A DNA stretch of 34,673 nucleotides from Oscillospiraceae bacterium (GTDB lineage: Bacteria; Bacillota; Clostridia; Oscillospirales; Oscillospiraceae), in the NCBI GenBank assembly GCA_017448455.1, contig JAFSLL010000274.1:1-34673 (forward strand), written 5' to 3'. Numbering within the stretch: position 1 is the stretch's first letter; each line of letters opens with the position of its first letter. Positions 16,667-25,240 of the stretch are shown one piece after another. The translations under genes and the position numbers were made by a program. Under the pieces are notes generated by a model that did no database searches, was not told the origin of the DNA, and saw only the letters and a list, made by a program, of their open reading frames with translations.

Positions 16667-19666
16667 ATGGTAAATTTGCTCGGAAGCCTGCTCGGTCCTA
16701 TTTTTGAACCGATGGGCGTCAGCCAGGCGGACCTGATCAACTACATCACGATGGTTCAGAGCTATGTCTGGGTGATTCTGATCGCGCTTGTCGCCATGAT
16801 CGTGGTGTTGATCGTGGCAGGCAAGGCAAAGAAGGGCGTCAAGGGCCTCATTCGCTGGAATGCCGTTCTGGCATGGCTGGCAATCACCGCGATTGTGGTG
16901 AACCTGATGTGTTACGGCCCGCTGAAGACAAATGTCTCCGGATTCCTGAACGCATCCAAAGTAGAACTGAGCGACGAGACTGTCGCGCAGAGCAAGGCCG
17001 TCATCCAGAAGGTCGGCGAGGAAGGCGTTGTTTTGCTTGAGAACGACGGCATTCTTCCGCTCGCCGGCGTGACAAAGCTGAACGTCTTCGGCTGGAGCTC
17101 CACCAATCCCATTCTGGGCGGCACGGGTTCCGGTTCCTCGGACGGTTCCACAGCGGTCGGCATTCTGCAGTCGCTGCAGATGGCCGGCTTTGAGACCAAT
17201 GAAGACCTGACGGCGATGTACAAGAGCTATCGCGCCGACAGACCCACCATTGCCATGCAGAACCAGGACTGGACGCTTCCCGAACCCACCGTGGACGCGT
17301 ATACGGATGACGTCATGAGCCAGGCCAAGGGCTTCTCCGATGTGGCGGTTATCGTGATCAGTCGCTCCGGCGGTGAAGGCGCTGACTTGCCCACCGACAT
17401 GAACGCGGTCATCAAGGGCACCTGGAACATTGCGGACAAGGTCTCCGTTACCGGTGCCTATGGCTACACCAACGGCGTCTACACCAACAACGGCTCCTAT
17501 GACGACTTTGAGCCGGGCGAGCACTACCTCGAGCCTTCCGTGACCGAGGAAAACATGATCGCCAAGGTCTGCTCCGAGTTTGACAAGGTCGTCCTGATCA
17601 TCAACGCCAACAACGCGATGGAACTCGGCTGGATTGCCGACTATCCCCAGATCGGCGCAGTCCTTTACGCTCCCGGCGCCGGCAACACCGGCCTGACCGC
17701 CATCGGCGAGATTCTCTCCGGTACGGTGAACCCCTCCGGCAAGACCGCGGATACTTTCGTCCGTGACCTGACCGCGACACCGACCTGGAACAACTTCGGC
17801 AACTTCGCCTACGACAACGTCACCGACTTCAAGAAAGCGGTTGCGGAAGCCGATACCGCCTATGAAGGCAACATGGCCTTTGTCAACTATGTCGAAGGCA
17901 TCTACGTCGGTTACAAGTTCTATGAGACCGCTTTTGCCGACGCGATGGAAGGCTTCGACTATGACGACGCGGTCGTCTATCCCTTCGGCTACGGTCTGAG
18001 CTTCACATCCTTCGAAAAGAGCATTGCCAACTTCGCTGACAACGGCGACAGTGTCTCCTTTGAAGTCATCGTGAAGAACACCGGTACCGTACCCGGCAAG
18101 GACGTGGCGGAGATTTACTTCACCCCGCCCTATAACAACGGCGGTATTGAGAAGGCAGCGGTCAATCTGATCGACTTTGCCAAGACCGGCGTGCTGGAGC
18201 CCGGTGCCAGCGAGACCCTTTCCTTTACCATCGCGAAGGAAGACTTTGCCGCTTATGACTCCGGCGTGAAGGTCTCCGGCGGCGGATACATCCTGGAAGC
18301 CGGCGACTACACCGTTTCCCTGCGCTCCGACGCCCATACGGTGATTGCGGAAGAGAGCTTCAATGTTGCTTCCGACATCAAGTACACGGACGGCCGCAGC
18401 ACCGATCTGGCTGTTCCTGTGAACCAGTTCCAGGATTACTCCCGCGGTGACTATGTCCGCCTGAGCCGCGCCGACGGCTTTGCCAACTATGCCGAAGCCA
18501 CGGCTGCTCCGACCGACTTCGCCATGAGCGCGGAGATCCGTGCCGTGCTCGAGAAGTACGCCTCCGGATTCTATGATCCCACCGAATGGGACAACGCCTC
18601 CGATGTGATGCCCACCCTTGGTGCTCAGAATGGCCTGAAGCTGGCGGACCTCGCCGGCAAGAGCTATGACGATCCCGACTGGGAAAAGCTGCTCGATCAG
18701 CTCAGCTTTGAGGATATGGTCACGATGATCAACATCGGCGGCTGGCAGACAGCCAAGATCGATTCCGTCGGCAAGGTTGCGACCTCCGACTGCGACGGCC
18801 CCGCCGGCCTCTCCAACTTCATCACCGGTGCCTACGGCACTGCCTATCCCGCGGAAGTCCTGATGGCCCAGACCTGGAACACCGAACTCATCGAAGAGAT
18901 GGGTGAAGCGATGGGTCAGGAGTACGAAGATGCCAACAACTTCGGCTGGTATGGTCCCGCCATGAATACCCACCGCAACGCCTTTGCCGGACGTAACTTT
19001 GAGTACTACTCCGAAGACGGCGTCCTGGGCGGCAAGCTGGCTTCCGCCGAGATTAACGGCGCCTGCCGCAAGGGCGTATATCCCTACATCAAGCACTTCG
19101 CTCTGAACGATCAGGAGACCAACCGCTGCAGCTTCCTGCTGACCTTCGCGGACGAGCAGGAGATCCGCGAGATCTACCTCAAGCCCTTCGAGATGTGCGT
19201 GAAGAACTATGAGGGAACCCCGATCGCGGTCATGTCTTCCTTCAACTTCATCGGAACGGAGCCTTCCACGGCGAACCCGTATCTGCTGAACAAGGTGCTC
19301 CGCGATGAATGGGGCTTCGTCGGCATGGTGGAGACCGACTATGACGGATCCTACGGCTATATGATCTCTGACCACAGCGTGCGTGCGGGCAACGACCTGA
19401 TGCTCGGCTTTGGGTATATGCCGACGGACGCATTCACAGACCAGAGCGCCACCGCGACCCTGGCCATGCGTCAGGCCTGCAAGAACATCCTCTACACGGT
19501 TGGCAATTCCGGCTACTATGCCGGCGATGCAGCGAAGGGCGGCATGGACAACATGACCAAGCTGTTCCTCGGTGTGGATGTTGGAATCGGCGTCCTGATC
19601 GTCGCGATTGAGGCGATCCTGCTGGCAAACTACAAAAAGAAGAAAAAGGCAGCGGCCGCTGCGTAA
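16667..19666 (+). CDS. Membrane-anchored, domain-permuted GH3 glycosidase (beta-glucosidase type)
   Basis: This 999-residue family 3 glycoside hydrolase probably removes beta-linked sugars from oligosaccharides at the cell surface. The order is unusual. Two N-terminal membrane spans (about 30-50 and 65-85) come first, then the GH3 C-domain (VGEEGVVLLENDGILPL at about 120; GAGNTGLTAIGEILSG). Next is the fibronectin-III-like domain (YGLSFTSFEKS, VKNTGTVPGKDVAEIYF) and only then the catalytic TIM barrel (LSFEDMVTMI, SDCDGPAGLSNF, AGRNFEYYSEDG, KHFALNDQETNR). The nucleophile is Asp891 in GMVETDYDG. A last span (VGIGVLIVAIEAILLA) and a KKKKK tail end the protein. C-before-N GH3 enzymes are known from ruminal Clostridia. 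ATG 16667 has GGGAGG seven bases upstream. Confidence 0.92.
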   Translation: MVNLLGSLLGPIFEPMGVSQADLINYITMVQSYVWVILIALVAMIVVLIVAGKAKKGVKGLIRWNAVLAWLAITAIVVNLMCYGPLKTNVSGFLNASKVELSDETVAQSKAVIQKVGEEGVVLLENDGILPLAGVTKLNVFGWSSTNPILGGTGSGSSDGSTAVGILQSLQMAGFETNEDLTAMYKSYRADRPTIAMQNQDWTLPEPTVDAYTDDVMSQAKGFSDVAVIVISRSGGEGADLPTDMNAVIKGTWNIADKVSVTGAYGYTNGVYTNNGSYDDFEPGEHYLEPSVTEENMIAKVCSEFDKVVLIINANNAMELGWIADYPQIGAVLYAPGAGNTGLTAIGEILSGTVNPSGKTADTFVRDLTATPTWNNFGNFAYDNVTDFKKAVAEADTAYEGNMAFVNYVEGIYVGYKFYETAFADAMEGFDYDDAVVYPFGYGLSFTSFEKSIANFADNGDSVSFEVIVKNTGTVPGKDVAEIYFTPPYNNGGIEKAAVNLIDFAKTGVLEPGASETLSFTIAKEDFAAYDSGVKVSGGGYILEAGDYTVSLRSDAHTVIAEESFNVASDIKYTDGRSTDLAVPVNQFQDYSRGDYVRLSRADGFANYAEATAAPTDFAMSAEIRAVLEKYASGFYDPTEWDNASDVMPTLGAQNGLKLADLAGKSYDDPDWEKLLDQLSFEDMVTMINIGGWQTAKIDSVGKVATSDCDGPAGLSNFITGAYGTAYPAEVLMAQTWNTELIEEMGEAMGQEYEDANNFGWYGPAMNTHRNAFAGRNFEYYSEDGVLGGKLASAEINGACRKGVYPYIKHFALNDQETNRCSFLLTFADEQEIREIYLKPFEMCVKNYEGTPIAVMSSFNFIGTEPSTANPYLLNKVLRDEWGFVGMVETDYDGSYGYMISDHSVRAGNDLMLGFGYMPTDAFTDQSATATLAMRQACKNILYTVGNSGYYAGDAAKGGMDNMTKLFLGVDVGIGVLIVAIEAILLANYKKKKKAAAAA

Positions 19667-19690
19667 TTCAGCACACATTCAGCATGAATC

Positions 19691-19740
19691 AGGGCTGTCA
19701 CCGTTCTCCGTTCCGGGGCAGTGACAGCCCTCTTCTTTTC
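19691..19740 (+). terminator. Rho-independent terminator between the two GH3 genes
   Basis: AGGGCTGTCAC (19691-19701) pairs perfectly with GTGACAGCCCT (19721-19731), followed by CTTCTTTTC. Confidence 0.85.
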
Positions 19741-19746
19741 GGAACA

Positions 19747-19820
19747 GATTCCGGGAACTTGTCCGGAATCGGCGATGACTTCTTCTTTACTTTGATGTGA
19801 ATCAAGGGTAAAATTAGAGT
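19747..19820 (+). promoter_or_regulatory. Promoter region of the second GH3 operon with an 8-bp inverted repeat
   Basis: GATTCCGG (19747-19754) and CCGGAATC (19763-19770) form a perfect dyad. Two overlapping promoter solutions follow: TTTACT (19786-19791)/TAAAAT (19809-19814) and TTGATG (19792-19797)/TAGAGT (19815-19820), each with 17-bp spacing. The dyad could be an operator or a second terminator hairpin. Confidence 0.45.
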
Positions 19821-19871
19821 ATCGGTGAATCATCGCAGAACTGAGAGAACAGAGAAGGAGGAAATAACCGC

Positions 19872-22298
19872 TTGAAACATCAGGACCTTATCAGCCGGAT
19901 GACGCTGGAGGAGAAGTGCCATCTTCTCTCCGGACGGGATTTCTGGCAGACCCAGAGCGTGAAGCGCCTCGGGGTCGAGAATATGACGCTGTCGGACGGC
20001 CCGCACGGCATCCGCAAACAGGAAGGCGCGGGGGACCAGCTGGGTCTCAACGGCTCCGTGCCCGCCACCTGTTATCCGACGGCCGCGACGATGGCCAACT
20101 CCTGGGATCCGGAACTGGGCGAAGAGCTCGGCCGTCATCTCGGGGCTGAAGCCGCCAGCCAGGACGTATGCGTACTGCTCGGACCGGGCCTCAACATCAA
20201 ACGCAATCCCTTCTGCGGAAGGAACTTTGAGTATTTCTCCGAAGATCCTTACCTTGCCGGCAAGATGGCTGCCGGCTATATCCGCGGCATTCAGGCAAAC
20301 GGCGTTTCCGCCTGCCCGAAGCATTTCGCTGCCAACAACACCGAGCTTCGCCGTATGGCCTCGAACTCGGTCATGGACGAGCGCACCCTGCGGGAAATTT
20401 ATCTCACCAACTTCGAAATTGCCGTCAAGGAAGGCCACCCGAAGTCCATCATGTCTTCCTACAACATGGTCAACGGTGTCTATGCCAACGAAAATGCCCA
20501 TCTCCTGCAGGAGATTCTGCGGGACACCTGGGGTTTTGACGGCTTTGTCGTATCCGACTGGGGCGCCAACAACGACTTCACCGAGGGCGTCCGTGCCGGT
20601 TCGCATCTCGAGATGCCCTCCACCGGCGGCGACGGTCCGCGTCAGCTGATGCAGGCGGTTGCGGACGGAAAGATCACGGAGGCGGAGGTCGACGTCCGTG
20701 TGGATGAGCTGCTGGACGTGATGCTCGCCACCCGCAGGGCGGTCGATCCGCTCAAAGGCAAACCCTTCGATGTGGACGCCCACCACGCCTTCGCTCAGAA
20801 GGCCAGCGAGCAGAGCATTGTCCTGCTGAAGAACGAGGAGAACATCCTGCCGCTGAAGAAGGGCAGCAAGGTCGCCGTCATCGGCGAATTCGCCCAGAAG
20901 GCCCGTTATCAGGGCGCGGGTAGCTCTGTCGTCAACTGCACCAAACTCGACCACACCATGGATGTGATCGGGAACTTTGACCTCGATGTCGTCGGCTTTG
21001 AAGCCGGCTATCCGCGCCACGGCGCGCCGGATGCCGCCATGATGGCGAAGGCGGCCGAACTCGCGAAGAAGGCGGACTACGTCCTGCTGTACCTCGGTCT
21101 CGACGAGATCAGCGAGTCCGAAGGTCTGGACCGCTCCACCATGGCGATCCCCCAGTGCCAGATCGAGACCCTGAAGGCCGTGAGCGAGGCGAACGCGAAT
21201 GTCATCATCGTCATGTCTGCCGGCTCCTCTGTGGAGATGCCCTGGCTCGGCCAGTGCAAGGCCATGGTCCACGGCTACCTCTGCGGCCAGGCGGGCGCTT
21301 CCGCGGTTCTGAAGGTCATCCTGGGCGAGGTGAACCCCTCCGGAAAGCTCTCCGAGAGTTATCCCATCAAGTATGAGGACTGCTCCTCGGCGCCGTACTT
21401 CCCGGCGAAGGAGCGCAGCGTCGAGTACCGTGAGGGCCTGTATGTGGGTTACCGCTACTATGACACGGCGAAGGTGCCCGTGCTGTTCCCCTTCGGCTTC
21501 GGCCTGAGCTATACCACTTTCGCGTACAGCGACATTACGGCGACGGACAAAGAGGTCCGCTTTACCCTGACTAACACCGGGTCCGTGGACGGCGCGGAGG
21601 TTGCGCAGGTCTATGTCCATGCCCAGAACCCGACGGTCTACCGTCCCGCGAAGGAGCTCAAAGGCTTCCAGAAAGTCTTCCTGAAGGCCGGCGAGAGCAA
21701 AACCGTCAGCATCCCGCTGGACGACAAAGCCTTCCGTTACTGGAATGACGTGACCGGCAGGTTTGAGATCGACGGCGGCGCGTATGACATTCTGGTCGGC
21801 GCCTCGGTCGCGGACATCCGCCTCAGTACGGAAGTCACAGTCAAGGGAACCGACGCTCCCGCCTGCGAGGATCTCGCGAAGCTTCCGAGCTATGTCTCCG
21901 GTGAGATCCGGGCCGTCTCCGACGCGGAGTTTAGGGAACTGCTCGGCCACGAGATTCCGGACGGCAAATGGGCCGGCACCATTCAGGCCAACGACGCGAT
22001 CGCCCAGCTCTATTATGCGAAGAGCCTGAAAGCCCGCCTGGTCTGGAAGGTCATGGACGGCATGCTGCAGAAGAGCATCGAGAAGGGCGAGCCGGACCTG
22101 AACATCACCTTTATCTACAACATGCCCATCCGCGCGATCGGGAAGATGGCGGGCGGCATGGTGAGCCAGGACATGTGCGACGGCATTCTGGACATCATCA
22201 ACGGCCACGGCATCAGCTTCTGCAAGGGCCTCGGCAAGGTCATCGGAGGCTTCTTCCGGCAGCAGGGCGTGGCAAAGCAGCAGAAAGCACTGGAATAA
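19872..22298 (+). CDS. GH3 family beta-glucosidase, conventional domain order, probably cytoplasmic
   Basis: This 808-residue glycoside hydrolase has no signal peptide or membrane span, so it probably acts inside the cell on imported beta-glucosides. The catalytic barrel comes first: MTLEEKCHLLSG, LSDGPHGIRKQ, GLNIKRNPFCGRNFEYFSEDP, KHFAANNTE and FVVSDWGANNDF with the nucleophile Asp229. Then come the C-domain (QSIVLLKNEENILPLKKG, GAGSSVVNC), the fibronectin-III-like domain (FPFGFGLSYTTFAY, TNTGSVDGAEVAQVYV) and a helical tail of about 140 residues without a recognised function. The start is TTG 19872, with AAGGAGG about ten bases upstream. A small membrane protein and a GPH symporter follow on the same strand. 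Confidence 0.93.
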   Translation: MKHQDLISRMTLEEKCHLLSGRDFWQTQSVKRLGVENMTLSDGPHGIRKQEGAGDQLGLNGSVPATCYPTAATMANSWDPELGEELGRHLGAEAASQDVCVLLGPGLNIKRNPFCGRNFEYFSEDPYLAGKMAAGYIRGIQANGVSACPKHFAANNTELRRMASNSVMDERTLREIYLTNFEIAVKEGHPKSIMSSYNMVNGVYANENAHLLQEILRDTWGFDGFVVSDWGANNDFTEGVRAGSHLEMPSTGGDGPRQLMQAVADGKITEAEVDVRVDELLDVMLATRRAVDPLKGKPFDVDAHHAFAQKASEQSIVLLKNEENILPLKKGSKVAVIGEFAQKARYQGAGSSVVNCTKLDHTMDVIGNFDLDVVGFEAGYPRHGAPDAAMMAKAAELAKKADYVLLYLGLDEISESEGLDRSTMAIPQCQIETLKAVSEANANVIIVMSAGSSVEMPWLGQCKAMVHGYLCGQAGASAVLKVILGEVNPSGKLSESYPIKYEDCSSAPYFPAKERSVEYREGLYVGYRYYDTAKVPVLFPFGFGLSYTTFAYSDITATDKEVRFTLTNTGSVDGAEVAQVYVHAQNPTVYRPAKELKGFQKVFLKAGESKTVSIPLDDKAFRYWNDVTGRFEIDGGAYDILVGASVADIRLSTEVTVKGTDAPACEDLAKLPSYVSGEIRAVSDAEFRELLGHEIPDGKWAGTIQANDAIAQLYYAKSLKARLVWKVMDGMLQKSIEKGEPDLNITFIYNMPIRAIGKMAGGMVSQDMCDGILDIINGHGISFCKGLGKVIGGFFRQQGVAKQQKALE

Positions 22299-22310
22299 GG
22301 GGGGGCTGAC

Positions 22311-22481
22311 ATGAAAAACGGAAACGGGATCTCTCCCATCGTTGCGATCATCCTGACGGTTCTCGTCGCGGTTCTGACAGTCGTCTTCTTTAGCGGCGGC
22401 CATGTGTTCTGGGGCATTGTCTTTGCCCTGATCACCGTTGACTTCTTTGCCGATCTGATCCTGTCGTTCAGACGATCATAG
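22311..22481 (+). CDS. Small two-span membrane protein between the GH3 and symporter genes
   Basis: This 56-residue protein starts MKNGNGISPIVAIILTVLVA and ends LITVDFFADLILSFRRS. Two hydrophobic stretches (about 8-28 and 31-50) are separated by a short GGH turn, with positive residues at the C-terminus. A purine-rich AAGGGGGGGCTGA tract precedes the ATG, 12 bases after the GH3 stop. No family is recognised. Its place between a glycosidase and a sugar symporter suggests co-expression, perhaps as an accessory membrane subunit, but that is inference. Confidence 0.7.
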   Translation: MKNGNGISPIVAIILTVLVAVLTVVFFSGGHVFWGIVFALITVDFFADLILSFRRS

Positions 22482-22530
22482 CCGTCACCTGAGCGGAACG
22501 ATTTACGAGAAAGAAAGGAAACTATTCAAC

Positions 22531-24354
22531 ATGGCAGAAAAGAAAAACGGCCTCGCCGGATTCTTTGACAGGCTTCCCCCGACGTTGATTAAGAAAAACA
22601 ATGTTACCCTGATCCCCGAGGGCGCGATCGGCTACCTGGTCGGCCCGACGCTGGCGCTGCTGGCAAACTCGGTCATGTCGAACTACTTCAACAAGTATAT
22701 GTCCGACGTGCTGCACATCAACTCCTGGGCCAGCGCCTTCTTTACCTGGCTGCCGGTGATCTCCGTAATCTTTGTCGTCATCGGCAATATCCTCGTCGGC
22801 AAGCTGATGGACAACAGCAAGTCCAAAAACGGCAAGGCGCGCCCGCTGCTGCTGCTGAGCCTGCCGATCAGCCTTCTGGCGCTGCTGTTCCTGTTTGTTT
22901 TTTCGCCTTTTAACGCCAATAACGACAGCTGGCATGTCGGCGCGCTGGTGTGCATTGCGATTGGCTACAACCTCTGGTTCGCCTTTGCCTACCCGATGTA
23001 CTATACGCCGCATGCGGGCCTTGTTTCTCTCTCGACCAGAGACTCCAAGGACCGCGGTCTTCTCGCCACCATCTCGAACGCCACGATGCTCGCGGCGATG
23101 GGCATCAGCTCCATGTTCCTGCCATTCTTCCTGAACCTGCTGTTTGTCTATGACATGAGCGGCAAGGGAACCGCCGTCACCAACGACGCGGGCAAGGTGC
23201 TCTATTACGTGGACGAGAGCGGTGCCGCCATCTATGACTCCGCTGCCTCCTATGCCCACTGGAAGGTTTTCGTCATCGCGCTGCTGATCATCACCGCCGT
23301 CGGCGTGCTGATCGAGTATTTCTTCACCCGTGAGCGCGTGACCGAGGAGTCCATGGGACAGGAGGATGCCGCTCCCAAGGCGACCCTGTCCACCTCTGCC
23401 CAGGCGAAGATCTGCCTCAAAGACAGGTTCTGGATCATCATGATGGTGTTCTTCTTCCTCTACCAGTTTGGCGGTATGATTAAAAACGTCTCCCAGAACT
23501 ACTTCTGCACCGCCATGTTCCCCGACGCGATGGGAAATTATACCGTTGCCTACGGCGGTCAGCTGCAGGGCACACTCGCCATCATCGGCGCGATCCCGAC
23601 CGCCATCGGCATGGTGATCGCCCTGCCTCTGGCCAATGCCCTCGGCAGCAAGAACAAAGCCATCCTCGTCGGCGCCGCGATGGCGGTTGTCGGCGGCGCG
23701 ATCGGTATGATTGCTCCGAACAACTTTATCGTGGTCATCATCTCCTTCGTCATCAAGGCCCTGGGCTCCACCCCGGCCATGTATCTGTCCCTCGCCCTGC
23801 TGGCGGATATCTTTGACCACCAGGAGGCTGTCAACGGCAAGCGCACCGACGGCTTTTCCATGACGGTCTACGGCGCGATCATTGCCGGTATGACCGGTCT
23901 GACCACCGGTGTGCTGAACATGGTCCTTTCCGCTGTGAACTACGACGTATCCACGCTGCAGACCAATGAGGCGTTGCGCGCGGCGATGCCCTGGGTCTTC
24001 ATCGGTGGGGAAACAATCTGTTACCTTGGCATCTTCCTGCTCTTCCTCTTCATGGGAGTAGAGAAGTTCTCGAAGATCGACCATCTTGCCATCGTAGCCG
24101 ACCAGAAGGCCGCTGCCGAGGCAGAGGGCCGCGAGTACATTTCTGCCGAAGAGAAGATTCGCCGCGAGGAAGGCGAAGAGGCTTACCAGGCCGAGCTGAA
24201 GAAGCAGGCAGATGCCGCCGCGAAGGAACAGGCCCGCATTGCGAAGCTCTCGCCGGAGAAGCGCGAGGCCGAAAAGGCTGCCGAGCAGAAGCTGCTGGAG
24301 GAGTTCAACACCCAGCGTACCTCCCTCGGCAGAGACGCCTTTAAGCCGGAATAA
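22531..24354 (+). CDS. GPH-family (MelB-like) sugar:cation symporter
   Basis: This twelve-span importer of the glycoside-pentoside-hexuronide:cation family probably brings beta-glucosides into the cell for the GH3 enzyme upstream. Visible family traits are the N-terminal EGAIGYLVGPTLALLANSVMSNYF, the cytoplasmic loop GNILVGKLMDNSKSKNGKARP (the conserved Asp and KxGKxRP of MelB-like proteins), and FAFAYPMYYTPHAGLVSLST with DSKDRG. At 607 residues it exceeds the usual 450-500: about 95 C-terminal residues form a charged, probably helical cytoplasmic tail rich in Glu, Lys and Ala. AAAGGA precedes the ATG, and the gap from the small membrane protein is 49 bases. Confidence 0.9.
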   Translation: MAEKKNGLAGFFDRLPPTLIKKNNVTLIPEGAIGYLVGPTLALLANSVMSNYFNKYMSDVLHINSWASAFFTWLPVISVIFVVIGNILVGKLMDNSKSKNGKARPLLLLSLPISLLALLFLFVFSPFNANNDSWHVGALVCIAIGYNLWFAFAYPMYYTPHAGLVSLSTRDSKDRGLLATISNATMLAAMGISSMFLPFFLNLLFVYDMSGKGTAVTNDAGKVLYYVDESGAAIYDSAASYAHWKVFVIALLIITAVGVLIEYFFTRERVTEESMGQEDAAPKATLSTSAQAKICLKDRFWIIMMVFFFLYQFGGMIKNVSQNYFCTAMFPDAMGNYTVAYGGQLQGTLAIIGAIPTAIGMVIALPLANALGSKNKAILVGAAMAVVGGAIGMIAPNNFIVVIISFVIKALGSTPAMYLSLALLADIFDHQEAVNGKRTDGFSMTVYGAIIAGMTGLTTGVLNMVLSAVNYDVSTLQTNEALRAAMPWVFIGGETICYLGIFLLFLFMGVEKFSKIDHLAIVADQKAAAEAEGREYISAEEKIRREEGEEAYQAELKKQADAAAKEQARIAKLSPEKREAEKAAEQKLLEEFNTQRTSLGRDAFKPE

Positions 24355-24384
24355 ACCGGAGAAGTGCCGTATTACAGACCATAT

Positions 24385-24427
24385 AAAAAGCATCGCCCCC
24401 GTCGAAAGACGGGGGCGATGTGCTTTA
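24385..24427 (-). terminator. Bidirectional terminator between converging sugar and ABC operons
   Basis: CATCGCCCCCGTC (24391-24403) and GACGGGGGCGATG (24408-24420) form 13 perfect pairs around a GAAA loop. The minus-strand tail is CTTTTTAT, a good U-run; the plus-strand tail TGCTTTA is weaker. Confidence 0.9.
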
Positions 24428-24445
24428 CCGGGTGATGCCGATTTG

Positions 24446-25240
24446 TCAGGAGAGCAGGACGGCGTCGGTTTCGAGCGGCGTGCCGGCGAGCTCATTGAAT
24501 TTCTGAATCAGTTCCGTGCGGGTCAGGTGCTTCTTTTCCTCCCCGCGGACGTCCAGAATAATCTGCCCGTTGTTCATCATGATCAGGCGGTTGCCGTGCG
24601 TGATGGCGTCTCCCATGTTATGGGTGATCATCAGTGTTGTGAGCCTGTTTTCCTGCACGATCCGGTCGGAGAGATCCAGAACCTTTGCTGCCGTGGCGGG
24701 GTCAAGAGCGGCGGTGTGCTCATCCAGCAGCAGCAGTTTCGGCTGACGCAGGGAGGCCATCAGCAGTGTAACTGCCTGGCGCTGTCCGCCGGAGAGCAGA
24801 CCTACCTTCGCGGTGAGGCGCTCCTCCAGACCGAGGCCCAGCGACTTCAGCAGCTCGCGGTATTCTTCCCGCTCCTCTTTGGTGACGCCCCAGCGGAAGC
24901 CGCGCTTCTGGCCCCGCCGTTTCGCGAGAGCCAGGTTCTCCTCCAGCTGCATGTTGGGTGCCGTTCCCATCATCGGATCCTGAAACACGCGGCCGATCAG
25001 TCCGGCACGCCGGTGCTCCGGCAGGGCAGTGACGTCCGTGCCGGCGAGGACAATACGCCCCTCATCCACTGGCCAGACGCCGGCGATGGCGTTGAGCATG
25101 GTGGATTTGCCGGCGCCGTTTCCACCGATCACCGTGACGAAGTCACCCGGGTCGAGATGAAGCGAAAGCTTGTCCAGCGCGCGCTTTTCATTGATGGTGC
25201 CGGGGTTAAAGGTCTTGCTGATCTCATGGATATCAAGCAT
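24446..25240 (-). CDS. ABC transporter ATP-binding protein (TrpXYZ-type)
   Basis: This is the ATPase of the importer encoded with the two genes upstream on the minus strand. The 264-residue protein has Walker A (GGNGAGKST), the Q-loop region GRVFQDPMMGTAPNMQLEENLALA, the signature LSGGQRQAVTLLMA, Walker B LLLLDEHTAALDP and the switch histidine in TLMITHNMGDAI. The DEHTAALDP box, with EH in place of EP, is typical of the TrpX/TrpZ-like group of Firmicute ABC systems. The start overlaps the permease end by eight bases, indicating translational coupling. A hairpin terminator follows. Confidence 0.93.
   Translation of the reverse strand: MLDIHEISKTFNPGTINEKRALDKLSLHLDPGDFVTVIGGNGAGKSTMLNAIAGVWPVDEGRIVLAGTDVTALPEHRRAGLIGRVFQDPMMGTAPNMQLEENLALAKRRGQKRGFRWGVTKEEREEYRELLKSLGLGLEERLTAKVGLLSGGQRQAVTLLMASLRQPKLLLLDEHTAALDPATAAKVLDLSDRIVQENRLTTLMITHNMGDAITHGNRLIMMNNGQIILDVRGEEKKHLTRTELIQKFNELAGTPLETDAVLLS

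Noticed and set aside
16616-22403. Very long open frames antisense to both GH3 genes
   Set aside because: They mirror the GC-rich codon bias of the sense genes, have no ribosome sites or recognisable domains, and the sense frames carry full GH3 motifs.
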